64,000 nt of DNA from JABDLO01 sp035327565 (GCA_035327565.1 DAOLDB010000002.1:1-64000), one strand, 5' to 3'; positions 1 to 7,384 are shown, counted from the first letter of the stretch. The notes: generated by a model from the letters alone, not told the origin. Made by a program: numbers and translations.

Positions 1-1
1 G

Positions 2-127
2 AAAGGAATCAACCCAGCAATATGGATAGAGGAGACATTGGAAAAATTACCGGGTTACCCCATCAACAGGATCGAAGAACTGTTGCGTGGATATCAACAG
101 AGGTGCCTGCGGAATGGACAGGTGTAG
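2..127 (+). pseudogene. 3' end of an IS66-like transposase gene (partial, enters from the left edge)
   Basis: The frame starting at base 2 is open from the window edge to a TAG at 125-127 and encodes 41 residues. It contains a motif of the form NPxxW...TLEKLPGYPINRIEELL, which resembles the C-terminal tail of IS66-family TnpC transposases (NPxxWLxDVLxRIxxxPINRxxELLP). The gene body lies outside the window, so I cannot tell whether the transposase is intact. A plausible right end of the element is the GGTTAC at 138-143, after which the sequence reads as a P-type ATPase C-terminus in another frame. The family call rests on this short tail only and is moderate in confidence. Confidence 0.5.
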
Positions 128-143
128 TTGCTCGGTTGGTTAC

Positions 144-348
144 TATCAATTTAGCCATTCTGGTATCCGAAACCTTCCAGGTGTTAATCATTGAACTTCC
201 TTTTTTTGAACGATTATTCCGGTTTGAAGCCATTTCGTTTTTCGAATTTTTCATTCTTGCCCTTCTTGCTTCGTTGATCCTTTGGGTAGGCGAAGTGTAC
301 AAACACATCCGGTACAGGAAAAAGAACCTATCCTATTCAAGGAGCTGA
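144..348 (+). pseudogene. C-terminal fragment of a cation-transporting P-type ATPase, apparently interrupted by the upstream IS66-like element
   Basis: The frame ending at TGA 346-348 encodes about 67 residues with two hydrophobic helices separated by a short loop with PFFERLFRFEAIS, then EVYKHIRYRKK. This matches the last two membrane segments of calcium-type P-type ATPases, where a short loop with a 'P-x-LF-xxxxLS' pattern precedes the final helix and a basic tail. No start codon, phosphorylation site (DKTGT) or nucleotide-binding domain is present. The frame stays open back to base 1, but the residues before about 144 do not look like the family and are translated from the transposase end in a different frame. 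I infer that the insertion separated the 3' end of the gene from the rest. Confidence 0.45.
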
Positions 349-774
349 GTAATTCGGATTGTTCCGGCATAGTGTTTTTTAAGTGATTAATTGAGTCTAG
401 ATATACCCATAAAATTAAGATGAAGGATAAATTAATATAGGTGGTCATTTTGAATTGTATTCGCACATTCAAAAAACATAGATTTAATTGAAAGAAAACT
501 AAAATGATGATAAAATTTTATGGGTTCCTGGTAACATTTGAGTAGTTACGAAAAATTTATAAAGCATTTAAACTAATAGATGATGCTTGTAAAATGCAGT
601 CAGATGTCAAGGAAATCATTGAATTTCCACAGGAAGGTTTGTTATATTATTAACAGAAAAAAATTTCTTTGCGTAGCGAAAATATAGAATCAATAGACCG
701 TTTTAGAATTGGTGCATTTTTTCAAATAGTTTATTATTTTTTAAGTGGGATTCAACTTTTTCATTGAAAAATTT
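349..774. other. Non-coding AT-rich stretch
   Basis: I see no convincing gene in these 426 bases. A short open segment at about 548-650 on the plus strand ends in TAA but has no recognisable start or family. The stretch separates the transposase/ATPase remnant from the minus-strand lipoprotein cluster and probably contains that cluster's 3' untranslated region. Confidence 0.5.
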
Positions 775-1014
775 TTAATTTTCAATATAGCGTCCACAAT
801 AAAAACCCGTTTTGTTTTGTAAATGATCGAAATATTCATGATTGTGGCATAAGTAAAGATATGCTCCAGATGTAGCAGTAACACCCCAACGTTTTGGGGG
901 TGGGGATGAGGAACGATTTTTTCTTATAACGAAGATATTGGATTTTGCAGCTATTCCTAATAGAAAGGGGGGTCGGAGTGGACTCAATAACATAAATGTA
1001 AAAAACAGAAACAT
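775..1014 (-). CDS. Possible small secreted peptide, unrecognised
   Basis: This is a 79-codon frame starting 9 bases after the stop of the beta-propeller lipoprotein upstream, in the same direction. Its first 24 residues are hydrophobic (FLFFTFMLL...FLLGIAA), compatible with a signal peptide or membrane segment. The C-terminal half holds two cysteines in YLYLCHNHEYFDH and GFYCGRY. It carries a run of proline and serine (SSSPPPKRWG) in the middle. I do not recognise a family. Its position at the end of a co-directional cluster argues for it being translated, but its length is easily reached by chance, so confidence is low. Confidence 0.25.
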   Translation of the reverse strand: MFLFFTFMLLSPLRPPFLLGIAAKSNIFVIRKNRSSSPPPKRWGVTATSGAYLYLCHNHEYFDHLQNKTGFYCGRYIEN

Positions 1015-1023
1015 TTAAAAAAT

Positions 1024-2112
1024 TTACTTTGCTGATTCCTTACTCGAATTTAAAGTTTTCAATTGTATATTATAAAATTCCTTTAAACTCATGTTATAAC
1101 CACAAAAATGTCGATCTTTAGATGGCACACGCAGCCAATTACCATTTAAACCTTCAATATTTTTAAATCCATAAGTTCTCTCCTGAACATTGAATACATA
1201 TATAAAGCTACATCCATCTTCGGTTTGCTTCAGAATATAAACTTCGGGATAATTGCCTCTTAGATCCAAAATTCTTTCCTGACTTAACAAAATGTTATAA
1301 TCATTGAATGGATGAAGGTATCTAAAAAGTTGTTGATGAGAAAATCTTTGAATATCTCCCGAAACATCATCATATATGGTTAATCCATTGTCTCCTTGCC
1401 ATAAAATAAAAACATGACTATCAGAATGATCTAAGAAATAGTGAATATTTTTGTAAGTAAAAGACATTCCACCATCCATTTCAGGAAGTAGAATTGGTTT
1501 ACCTGATGAAAGGGTTTTTATATGTTTTCCATTATCAAATAAAACAATCTGTTTAGGCGGGATATGCTTTCTTTCTTCTTTTATGGACAGATTCAAAGGT
1601 ATAACTAACTTATTTTTATTCATAGCAATAAAGTTATTTGATGAATATAAATCTATGCTGTATGCTATACCGCTTTTTATTTCAGGTGAAAGGTATTCTA
1701 ACTTAAATTTGCTTTGATTATTTTGCCCATCTATCCATACTAAATCATTTTTGAAGGATGCAATACCAATTTGATGATTGTACATAGTTACTGAAAATAC
1801 TTTATCAATCAAAGAGTAGTTTAAAGCCGGGACTATAGGCTGGCAGTTCGCTGGCATTTTACACCAATATAAAAAGTTATGAAATTCATTTTCATGCTGT
1901 GAGTCGTAATTTAAAAAAATCAAATCATCATTGTCCAGATAAATAGGACGTGCAAACTTGGGTAAATTAATATCCAAAATAAAGGTGTCTATCTCAATGA
2001 TTGGATCCAAATTTGGATCATGTCGAAACACTACATTTTCTTTACATGCTAAACATAATATCGAAATCAAAAAATAAAATAAGAAATCTGATATTTCAGT
2101 GCTCGTAATCAT
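1024..2112 (-). CDS. Beta-propeller lipoprotein, DUF4221-like (second copy in the cluster)
   Basis: The start at 2112 gives MITSTEISDFLFYFLISILCLAC, a lipoprotein signal peptide whose lipobox is LCLAC; an upstream ATG at 2187 would add 25 non-signal residues and overlap the previous gene, so I prefer 2112. The mature protein of about 340 residues has no catalytic motif but alternates short hydrophobic strands with polar turns, like the six-bladed DUF4221/TolB-like lipoproteins of Bacteroidota. It follows the CxxC lipoprotein by 29 bases and is probably co-transcribed. It is not obviously identical to the DUF4221-like protein at 2548-3663 but has similar length and pattern. Function is unknown; an outer-membrane or periplasmic location is inferred from the lipobox. 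Confidence 0.6.
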   Translation of the reverse strand: MITSTEISDFLFYFLISILCLACKENVVFRHDPNLDPIIEIDTFILDINLPKFARPIYLDNDDLIFLNYDSQHENEFHNFLYWCKMPANCQPIVPALNYSLIDKVFSVTMYNHQIGIASFKNDLVWIDGQNNQSKFKLEYLSPEIKSGIAYSIDLYSSNNFIAMNKNKLVIPLNLSIKEERKHIPPKQIVLFDNGKHIKTLSSGKPILLPEMDGGMSFTYKNIHYFLDHSDSHVFILWQGDNGLTIYDDVSGDIQRFSHQQLFRYLHPFNDYNILLSQERILDLRGNYPEVYILKQTEDGCSFIYVFNVQERTYGFKNIEGLNGNWLRVPSKDRHFCGYNMSLKEFYNIQLKTLNSSKESAK

Positions 2113-2141
2113 ATTATAATTAATATGCCATGCAGTAGTTT

Positions 2142-2576
2142 TTAGAATGAAGGCAATATGGTATAGTAGTCCGGAATCCTTTTCCATCGATTGGATTTCC
2201 CTTTCCCGTACAACTGAACAGCTTCAGACGGATTTAAATCCGGCATAAAATCTAACTGGCACGTTTCATACAGATTCCATGCCGGATCAAAATTCTTCTT
2301 AAAAATACCCAATTTCACTTGATCCTTCGCAACAATATACCTGCACATTTCATCAACATATATACCCTTTGACATTTTGTACAGAAAGTCCACATGGCAT
2401 GACGTACATAAATCCGTATTAACCAGTAGCAAATATCGGCTTTTACAATCAAAAATTTCTTTACACCCTTGTAAAAAATCAGGTAACTTCTGGTGTTGGC
2501 GATTACATGAAAAAAACAAACACAATGAAATAGTGATACAAACACATTTATTGAAATATATACAACACAATTTCAT
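2142..2576 (-). CDS. Small CxxC lipoprotein, possibly thioredoxin-like
   Basis: Reading from the ATG at 2576 gives MKLCCIYFNKCVCITISLCLFFSC, a lipoprotein signal peptide with lipobox LFFSC; a longer frame begins at 2639 but its extra N-terminus would place the signal peptide internally. The mature part (about 120 residues) contains LLLVNTDLCTSCHVDF, a hydrophobic strand followed by CxxC, the arrangement seen at the active site of thioredoxin-fold proteins. The rest of the fold is not recognisable to me. The gene overlaps the end of the preceding lipoprotein gene by 29 bases and lies 29 bases before the next, so it is very likely translated as part of the same unit. A redox role is inference. 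Confidence 0.55.
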   Translation of the reverse strand: MKLCCIYFNKCVCITISLCLFFSCNRQHQKLPDFLQGCKEIFDCKSRYLLLVNTDLCTSCHVDFLYKMSKGIYVDEMCRYIVAKDQVKLGIFKKNFDPAWNLYETCQLDFMPDLNPSEAVQLYGKGKSNRWKRIPDYYTILPSF

Positions 2577-3663
2577 ATTCTTCATCTTGATTGATATAAT
2601 AAGGATTAGCAGTGACATACAAACCATTCCTTCCAGCAAAGGGAGTATGATTGTATTTTAATGCCGGCAACCTTTTCACTTGTACATCATTAAAATCAAC
2701 ATCGGTTACGAGCACACCCATTTCAGACAAAAATATGTGTTGCCTTTCATATTCTTTATAAGATGTCGAATAACCGAAATATGGAAATTTAAAAAACCTA
2801 TAATATTTACCAGATCCGGGATAACCTGTAACCAAGGTGTAATAAAAATACGATTCCATTAAATTCGCATAATCTTCATTTTGCCTGACTCCATAACGGG
2901 GTTTTTTATTGATAAATGGCCGGCTAAAGTATTCTCTCTTAATGATCTTCTCATCATCATAAATGATCACAGAATCCAAATTGGCAAAAGAAAGTAACCG
3001 CTTTCCATCATGTGTCCTCGTTCTGTTGGGTACTAACACTATCTTATTCTGTAGCTCTTTCTTATATTCATCAGGCCAACCGGTATGGAGTACAGGTTCA
3101 AAGGTTTTATTTTTCAAGTCAAAACAGTACTCAGAATAGTATTCATGAGAAAAAAAACCTTTTTTATACGCCAAGCCCAAAGGAGTATGAATGAAGTACA
3201 ATTTGTTCCCGTCTTTGATAATTTTTGAACTTTGGATTGAAAGATGGTTGAAAAGAGACCCGGTTTCAGGAATTTTAAATAATGAGTAGTCAACTACGTC
3301 TCCTTCCCAATTCAATAGCAAAGCATTATAAATTTCACCTTTAGGAAATACGAAAATTGAATCTTTATTCACGAAATGAAAAGAAGTTATTGAAAGTATA
3401 CTTCCCAATCCCTCTCTTGGAATTTCAATTCTTCTGTTGAAAACACCATGATCATTATATATATCCAGACTGTTATTTGGTGTATTGAGCAAAATAAAAT
3501 ACCAAACATCATCCACAAATACTTCTTCTATATAGGATACATCCGAAGGAGTATATTGCTCCAAATCAAATATAATACTATCACATGGTTCCCAAAAAGG
3601 TATACTATTCCTTTCTATTGATAATGACTCCTTTTCTGTAATAATACACCCGAAAAAAAACAA
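2548..3663 (-). CDS. Beta-propeller lipoprotein, DUF4221-like, with signal peptide out of frame with its natural ATG
   Basis: About 365 mature residues follow a lipobox-like FFFGC. The body has repeated short strands with D/N-rich turns and resembles DUF4221/six-bladed propeller lipoproteins of Bacteroidota; I see no catalytic motif. In the sequence as given, the only in-frame start is a TTG at 3663, which leaves a signal of five residues before Cys. A far better start is the ATG at 3681-3683, which overlaps the stop of the upstream peptide gene, but it is out of frame: a T10 run, G, then T8 follow it. One extra T in the T10 run would yield MNKLFFFLFFFGC, a proper lipoprotein signal. So this is either a sequencing error, a phase-off state or a decayed gene. 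Confidence 0.65.
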   Translation of the reverse strand: MFFFGCIITEKESLSIERNSIPFWEPCDSIIFDLEQYTPSDVSYIEEVFVDDVWYFILLNTPNNSLDIYNDHGVFNRRIEIPREGLGSILSITSFHFVNKDSIFVFPKGEIYNALLLNWEGDVVDYSLFKIPETGSLFNHLSIQSSKIIKDGNKLYFIHTPLGLAYKKGFFSHEYYSEYCFDLKNKTFEPVLHTGWPDEYKKELQNKIVLVPNRTRTHDGKRLLSFANLDSVIIYDDEKIIKREYFSRPFINKKPRYGVRQNEDYANLMESYFYYTLVTGYPGSGKYYRFFKFPYFGYSTSYKEYERQHIFLSEMGVLVTDVDFNDVQVKRLPALKYNHTPFAGRNGLYVTANPYYINQDEEYEIVLYIFQ

Positions 3664-3683
3664 AAAAAAAACAATTTATTCAT
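3651..3683 (-). other. Slippery poly-T tracts (T10-G-T8) inside the signal peptide coding region
   Basis: On the minus strand, the ATG at 3681-3683 is followed by AATAAATTG, ten T (3671-3662), G at 3661, eight T (3660-3653) and CGGGTGT. The reading frame from this ATG misses the lipobox and hits a stop soon after. Eleven T in the first run would restore it. Homopolymers of this length are known sites for slipped-strand changes and also for sequencing errors. Confidence 0.6.
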
Positions 3684-3882
3684 TGTGACAAAATCTGGTA
3701 ACTGTATAACAACCGGAACTACCAACCAAACATGCAGTCCCGTCTGTTGGATGAAAATCTCCATTAATTGTACAAATATCACAATTTCCTACAGTTACAC
3801 AGTCTGAGAAAATGCTTTCAACTCCCAAAAGCAAGATTAAAACAATACCTGACACGGTTAAAAATTTACTAAATTTTTTCAT
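3676..3882 (-). CDS. Small secreted Cys-rich peptide, NVEALD-like
   Basis: This 68-residue protein begins MKKFSKFLTVSGIVLILLLG, a clear signal peptide, followed by VESIFSDC, which sits where NVEALD-family peptides carry their N-V-E-A-L motif. The mature part contains six cysteines in CVTVGNCDIC, ACLVGSSGC and FCHNE, suggesting disulfides. NVEALD peptides of Bacteroidota are often encoded directly upstream of DUF4221 or 6-bladed propeller lipoproteins, which is the arrangement here. The stop codon at 3676-3678 overlaps the ATG at 3681-3683 of the next gene, so translational coupling is likely. The role of this family is unknown; it may be a cargo or signal peptide. Assignment to NVEALD is by position, size and motif resemblance. 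Confidence 0.6.
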   Translation of the reverse strand: MKKFSKFLTVSGIVLILLLGVESIFSDCVTVGNCDICTINGDFHPTDGTACLVGSSGCYTVTRFCHNE

Positions 3883-3912
3883 GTTAACAAAATTTTATAT
3901 TATAAAATAAGC

Positions 3913-3921
3913 CAAATAATA
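3913..3921 (-). promoter_or_regulatory. Candidate -7 element upstream of the peptide/lipoprotein cluster
   Basis: The minus strand reads TATTATTTG 31 bases before the ATG at 3882, close to the Bacteroidota TAnnTTTG -7 element but with a three-base spacer. No convincing -33 TTG was found at the usual distance. A triplicated 8-bp repeat lies further upstream. Confidence 0.25.
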
Positions 3922-3954
3922 CATGTTATTTATCTGAATAAAATTTTTATTAAA

Positions 3955-3978
3955 GAAAAAAAGAAAAAAAGAAAAAAA
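3955..3978. repeat. Three tandem copies of GAAAAAAA
   Basis: The plus strand shows G followed by seven A, three times in succession (3955-3962, 3963-3970, 3971-3978). It lies 73-96 bases upstream of the start of the NVEALD-like gene, on the 5' side of its putative promoter. Such simple repeats can vary in copy number. Confidence 0.7.
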
Positions 3979-4100
3979 TTAGATATTTTAACATTTATTT
4001 AACAATGTTTAATCTATTTTAAAAGGAAAATAAAGATGGCATGACGCTGTATATCAATACTTTATCTCATAATCGTGTCAAACTCAAGAAAGAGTACTAT

Positions 4101-4511
4101 TTACTTTACCATAGTGTTGGTGGTTTTCCACACAGATAGTCCAAAAAACATCCAGCCGACAATAAGGAATAAACCCCCCGCAGGTGTAATCAGACCAAAA
4201 AGTCCCCAGGAGGGCATTTGCAACACATCGCGGCTAGCCAGCAAATATAGAGATCCGGAAAAGAAAACGATCCCTGTGAAAATTAAAATAGCCGCCCATC
4301 GCAAGTATGGATGGATATTATTCTTCATGGTTATGGCTATGATCAGAAGAACAATGGTGTGAATAAAATGGTAGAAGCTCGCAGTGTGAAATGATTCCAC
4401 CTGCTCAGGAGACAGTAGGGGTTTAAGTGAATGAGCCCCGAAAGCCCCTAAAATGACTGCTAATACTCCTGAAGATACTGATATAAGGGTCCATTTTTGA
4501 TAAGGTGTCAT
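4101..4511 (-). CDS. DUF423 family inner-membrane protein (YgdD-like)
   Basis: A 136-residue integral membrane protein with four hydrophobic segments. The N-terminus carries the typical DUF423 pattern: a first helix ending in GAFGAHSLK, a second segment with YHFIHT, and a C-terminal TPAGGLFLIVGW motif. Length agrees with the family (about 120-140 residues). The biochemical role of DUF423 proteins is not established. It is on the same strand as ung, 35 bases after it, and is probably transcribed with it. Confidence in the family is high, in function nil. Confidence 0.85.
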   Translation of the reverse strand: MTPYQKWTLISVSSGVLAVILGAFGAHSLKPLLSPEQVESFHTASFYHFIHTIVLLIIAITMKNNIHPYLRWAAILIFTGIVFFSGSLYLLASRDVLQMPSWGLFGLITPAGGLFLIVGWMFFGLSVWKTTNTMVK

Positions 4512-4546
4512 GTGTTCTTCAGTTTAATTGATAGGGAATTAATTTT

Positions 4547-5245
4547 TTATTTCAAATTGTCAGGTATTTGCCAATCGATGGCTTCCAGTCCTTGTTGTGT
4601 CAAATATTCATTGGTTTTAGAGAAATGCCTGCATCCAAAAAATGCTCCTCTCGCAAGGGGAGAAGGGTGTGCTGCCTCTAACACCAGATGTTTTTTACGA
4701 TCGATCATAATGCCCTTATTTTTTGCAAAATTGCCCCACAACAGGAATACCAAACCTGTTCTTTTTTGAGAAAGTTTTGAAATGACAGTGTCTGTAAATC
4801 TTTGCCAGCCTATATGTTGGTGGCTTCCGGGTTTTTTATGCTCTACCGTCAGCATGGCATTGAGGAGGAGTACGCCCTGTGTTGCCCAATAAGTCAGATC
4901 GCCATGTTTGGGAATTTGAAAACCGCAATCTGAATGTATTTCTTTGAATATATTAATAAGAGAAGGCGGTATCCTGATTCCTGTTGGAACAGAAAAGCTC
5001 AAACCCATAGCTTCTCCCGGACCGTGATAAGGATCCTGACCCAATATAACCACTTTCACCCGGTCAAAAGGAGTTAAATTAAAGGCATTAAAAATTTGAG
5101 ATCCAGGAGGATAAAGAATTTTACCATTCTTTTTTTCATGGGTGAGGAGGGACTTAATAGTTGAAAAATAAGGTTTTTTGAACTCCTGGATTAATTCATT
5201 CTTCCATGTTGGATCCATATTCACTTTGTCCACAATAATTTCCAT
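4547..5245 (-). CDS. ung: Uracil-DNA glycosylase
   Basis: Family-1 uracil-DNA glycosylase, which removes uracil from DNA to start base-excision repair in the cytoplasm. The water-activating loop GQDPYHG is at residues 69-75 with catalytic Asp71, the uracil-binding LLLNAMLTVE at 126-135, and the DNA-intercalation loop HPSPLARG at 193-200 with the conserved His193. The 232-residue length matches E. coli Ung. The start at 5245 is followed by the usual short N-terminus and no upstream ATG is better. The gene reads away from the tRNA-Arg gene and toward the DUF423 gene. Confidence 0.97.
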   Translation of the reverse strand: MEIIVDKVNMDPTWKNELIQEFKKPYFSTIKSLLTHEKKNGKILYPPGSQIFNAFNLTPFDRVKVVILGQDPYHGPGEAMGLSFSVPTGIRIPPSLINIFKEIHSDCGFQIPKHGDLTYWATQGVLLLNAMLTVEHKKPGSHQHIGWQRFTDTVISKLSQKRTGLVFLLWGNFAKNKGIMIDRKKHLVLEAAHPSPLARGAFFGCRHFSKTNEYLTQQGLEAIDWQIPDNLK

Positions 5246-5407
5246 GGAAATGGGAATATTTTTGAAGCAATATACATTCTTTCATTTAAAGATTACCATA
5301 ATGCAGTTGTCAGAATTCCTTTGGGAATTTTTCCTGTCAATTTATTGCCTACATATCCAGACTTTAATATTTTTGCACTTCTTTTGAAAAAGGAGAATTT
5401 TCATAAA

Positions 5408-5481
5408 GGCTCCGTAGCTCAGCTGGATAGAGCAACTGACTTCTAATCAGTAGGTCTCAGGTTCGAATCCTGACGGAGTCA
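5408..5481 (+). tRNA. tRNA-Arg (anticodon UCU)
   Basis: A 74-base cloverleaf. The acceptor stem pairs GGCTCCG (5408-5414) with CGGAGTC (5474-5480), with one G-U pair and A as discriminator; the T arm has the canonical GGTTCGAATCC; the D arm has GCTCAGCTGGATAGAGC; the anticodon arm is ACTGA/TCAGT with loop CTTCTAA, giving anticodon TCT. The CCA end is not encoded. This tRNA reads AGA codons, which are common in AT-rich genomes. Confidence 0.97.
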
Positions 5482-5553
5482 CAAACTACAGTAGGCGGTT
5501 GTATGTCTACTACCCTTTTTTTATTCCCCTCAATGGGTACGGAAATTAATTTC

Positions 5554-5913
5554 TTATTTCAAACGAAGGATGTCAGTAGGATTCTCGATCAACATGACTG
5601 TATTTCCTTTGATGGCTATAGGAGCTTTAATCAAATGGGGATTATTTATCAATATATTCAACCAGCCCTCATGGTCATATTCCTTCCCTCTCAGTTTGCT
5701 TTGGTATTCGGGTTCTGCTTTATTCAATAATTTTTTGGGATGCAGATTCATTGATTTCAACATATATTTCCATGCGGTCGTTGTACTGGGATTATTGTCA
5801 TGTGTAATAAAACGCACATGGGGGCTGACTGTGCGTGCATAGGCAAGTGTTTTCTTATCCAAACTGGATGTCGGATTGTAAAAAATTAGAATTTCTCTCG
5901 GATTGGTTTTCAT
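5554..5913 (-). CDS. ArsC/Spx-fold protein without the catalytic cysteine
   Basis: The 119-residue protein has the arsenate-reductase (ArsC/Spx) layout: an N-terminal strand ILIFYNP, a helix with KKTLAYA, a middle region, and a C-terminal NPHLIKAPIAIKGN motif corresponding to the cis-proline loop and the last strand of the thioredoxin-like fold. At the position of the ArsC active-site Cys (NPxCSKSR) it reads NPTSSLDKK, so Ser16 replaces Cys and the following Arg is missing. It is therefore unlikely to reduce arsenate. Bacteroidota often carry such Cys-less ArsC-like proteins; their role is unknown. It stands alone between tRNA-Arg and the methyltransferase gene. Confidence 0.75.
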   Translation of the reverse strand: MKTNPREILIFYNPTSSLDKKTLAYARTVSPHVRFITHDNNPSTTTAWKYMLKSMNLHPKKLLNKAEPEYQSKLRGKEYDHEGWLNILINNPHLIKAPIAIKGNTVMLIENPTDILRLK

Positions 5914-6110
5914 ATCTTAATAATTTAATGGGTGAGAATAAAGAACTGCATTAGATAATGAATAGGGAGCCATTGGGATGGATTATGATTTCAATAAATA
6001 AAACCATTTGAAATGTTATATAATATAATAACATGAAGCGTACGGAGAATGATTCAAATTGAGGTATAAAAAAATAAATTTGAAATGAGCCAATGTTTGA
6101 TGATTCTACT

Positions 6111-7307
6111 TTAATGGGTCACATACAAGAGCAGGCCTTTCAAATACAAAGTCTCTTGATGGAAAATATTGACGGGATGATCAGGAGCCTGAGATAATCT
6201 TCCCGCGATTCTTACTTCCCTGCCGCTTTCCATGGCGGCAGCAGTAATTGTGTGTGTAAAAAGTGCTGTATCCACTACCTGAGAACAGGAAAAGGTCAGA
6301 ATTATACCTCCTTTTTTGATTTTTGAAATAGCCATGCTATTTAATCTTTTATAAGCCATAATGGCATTGTGCCTCCTGGATAAAGTTTTGGCAAAAGCAG
6401 GTGGATCTACAATCATCATGTCGTATTGTCCCGGTTTAACAAATTTCAAAAATTCCATTACATCCGCTTTCAAAGTTTCAAAATGCGCTTGTGTTCGAGC
6501 TTTATTGATTTCAATATTATTGTTTAAAAATTGCAAAGCAGACTGAGAAACATCAATGGAAGTTACCGACGTGGCACCCCCCCCTCCGGCATAAATTGAA
6601 AAACCTCCGGTGAAGCAAAAGCAATTCAACACATTTCTTCCTTTGGCAAGGTTTTCTGAAATGACTCTATTGTCTCTTTGATCCAGGAAAAATCCGGTTT
6701 TTTGTCCCCTCATGAAATCCACCTCAAATGAATACCCATTTTCTGAGATAATTACCGAAGGCTTGGGGACACTGCTACTATTATATAAGATTCTGCTGCT
6801 TTCAGCACGTTGGTTTCCTGAAAGTGATTCATCCCGATGAAGAATTATTTGAATTTTATCTTGAAAAACTTTTAATAATGCTTCACAGATGAAATGAATA
6901 TAGGGCTGGAATCCATCATGGTGGGTTTGTATTACAGCTACTACATGGTAAATATCAATAATCAAACCGGATATTTGATCTCCTTCACCATGAAACAATC
7001 GATATGCATTGGTTAGTTTACCCGGAAGGCCGAATGCCTGTCTTAAAATACAGGCATCGTAAATCCTATTATACCAAAACTCTGCGTCCGGGGCATTGCA
7101 AGTAAACGAAATCACTCTGAGCGATATATTGGAATCATGATAAAAAGCAGTACATAAAGGTTGATTTGAATAATCAAATACACACACTACATATCCGGAT
7201 TGTACATTTTTATCAATTTTTTCAATGGCGCCGGAAAAAATCCATTGATGCTTTTTTATAAGCATTTTCTCTTTATTTTTTTTCAACCACACTCCTGGGA
7301 AATCCAT
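6111..7307 (-). CDS. Class I SAM-dependent rRNA methyltransferase, RlmI/RlmK-like
   Basis: A 398-residue protein of the RlmI (23S rRNA m5C1962 methyltransferase) family. The N-terminus (about 1-75) has the PUA-like RNA-binding pattern with HQWIFSGAIEK; residues 201-211 give GQKTGFFLDQR, a hallmark of the family; the SAM-binding motif is NCFCFTGGFS at 228-237; the catalytic DPPAFAK is at 301-307; and motif FSCSQ follows near 344. The order of domains and length are as in E. coli RlmI (396 residues). Methylation of ribosomal RNA is inferred from family, while the exact target base cannot be told. It is divergent from the giant secreted protein gene at 7508. Confidence 0.9.
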   Translation of the reverse strand: MDFPGVWLKKNKEKMLIKKHQWIFSGAIEKIDKNVQSGYVVCVFDYSNQPLCTAFYHDSNISLRVISFTCNAPDAEFWYNRIYDACILRQAFGLPGKLTNAYRLFHGEGDQISGLIIDIYHVVAVIQTHHDGFQPYIHFICEALLKVFQDKIQIILHRDESLSGNQRAESSRILYNSSSVPKPSVIISENGYSFEVDFMRGQKTGFFLDQRDNRVISENLAKGRNVLNCFCFTGGFSIYAGGGGATSVTSIDVSQSALQFLNNNIEINKARTQAHFETLKADVMEFLKFVKPGQYDMMIVDPPAFAKTLSRRHNAIMAYKRLNSMAISKIKKGGIILTFSCSQVVDTALFTHTITAAAMESGREVRIAGRLSQAPDHPVNIFHQETLYLKGLLLYVTH

Positions 7308-7334
7308 TTTACATATTATATTTTATATAAATAA

Positions 7335-7345
7335 TTTTTTTTTTT
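7335..7345. repeat. T11 homopolymer in the divergent promoter region
   Basis: Eleven consecutive T on the plus strand lie between the start of the methyltransferase gene (7307) and the giant protein gene (7508), 31 bases upstream of a TATATTTG candidate -7 box. Confidence 0.7.
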
Positions 7346-7376
7346 AATGTATATATACATATTTAGGTTTTATTTA

Positions 7377-7384
7377 TATATTTG
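7377..7384 (+). promoter_or_regulatory. Candidate -7 element for the giant T9SS gene
   Basis: TATATTTG matches the Bacteroidota TAnnTTTG consensus 124 bases before the ATG at 7508. The -33 TTG is not clear. A long 5' leader of about 115 bases would result. Confidence 0.3.

Noticed and set aside
63..308. 81-codon minus-strand open frame opposite the ATPase remnant
   Set aside because: Antisense to recognisable coding sequence on the plus strand and without features.
548..652. Short plus-strand open segment ending in TAA
   Set aside because: No start codon in a sensible place and no family resemblance; could be a decayed gene but cannot be supported.
2315..2545. 76-codon minus-strand frame overlapping the CxxC lipoprotein
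   Set aside because: Alternative frame of the same region; the lipobox and CxxC are only in the other frame.
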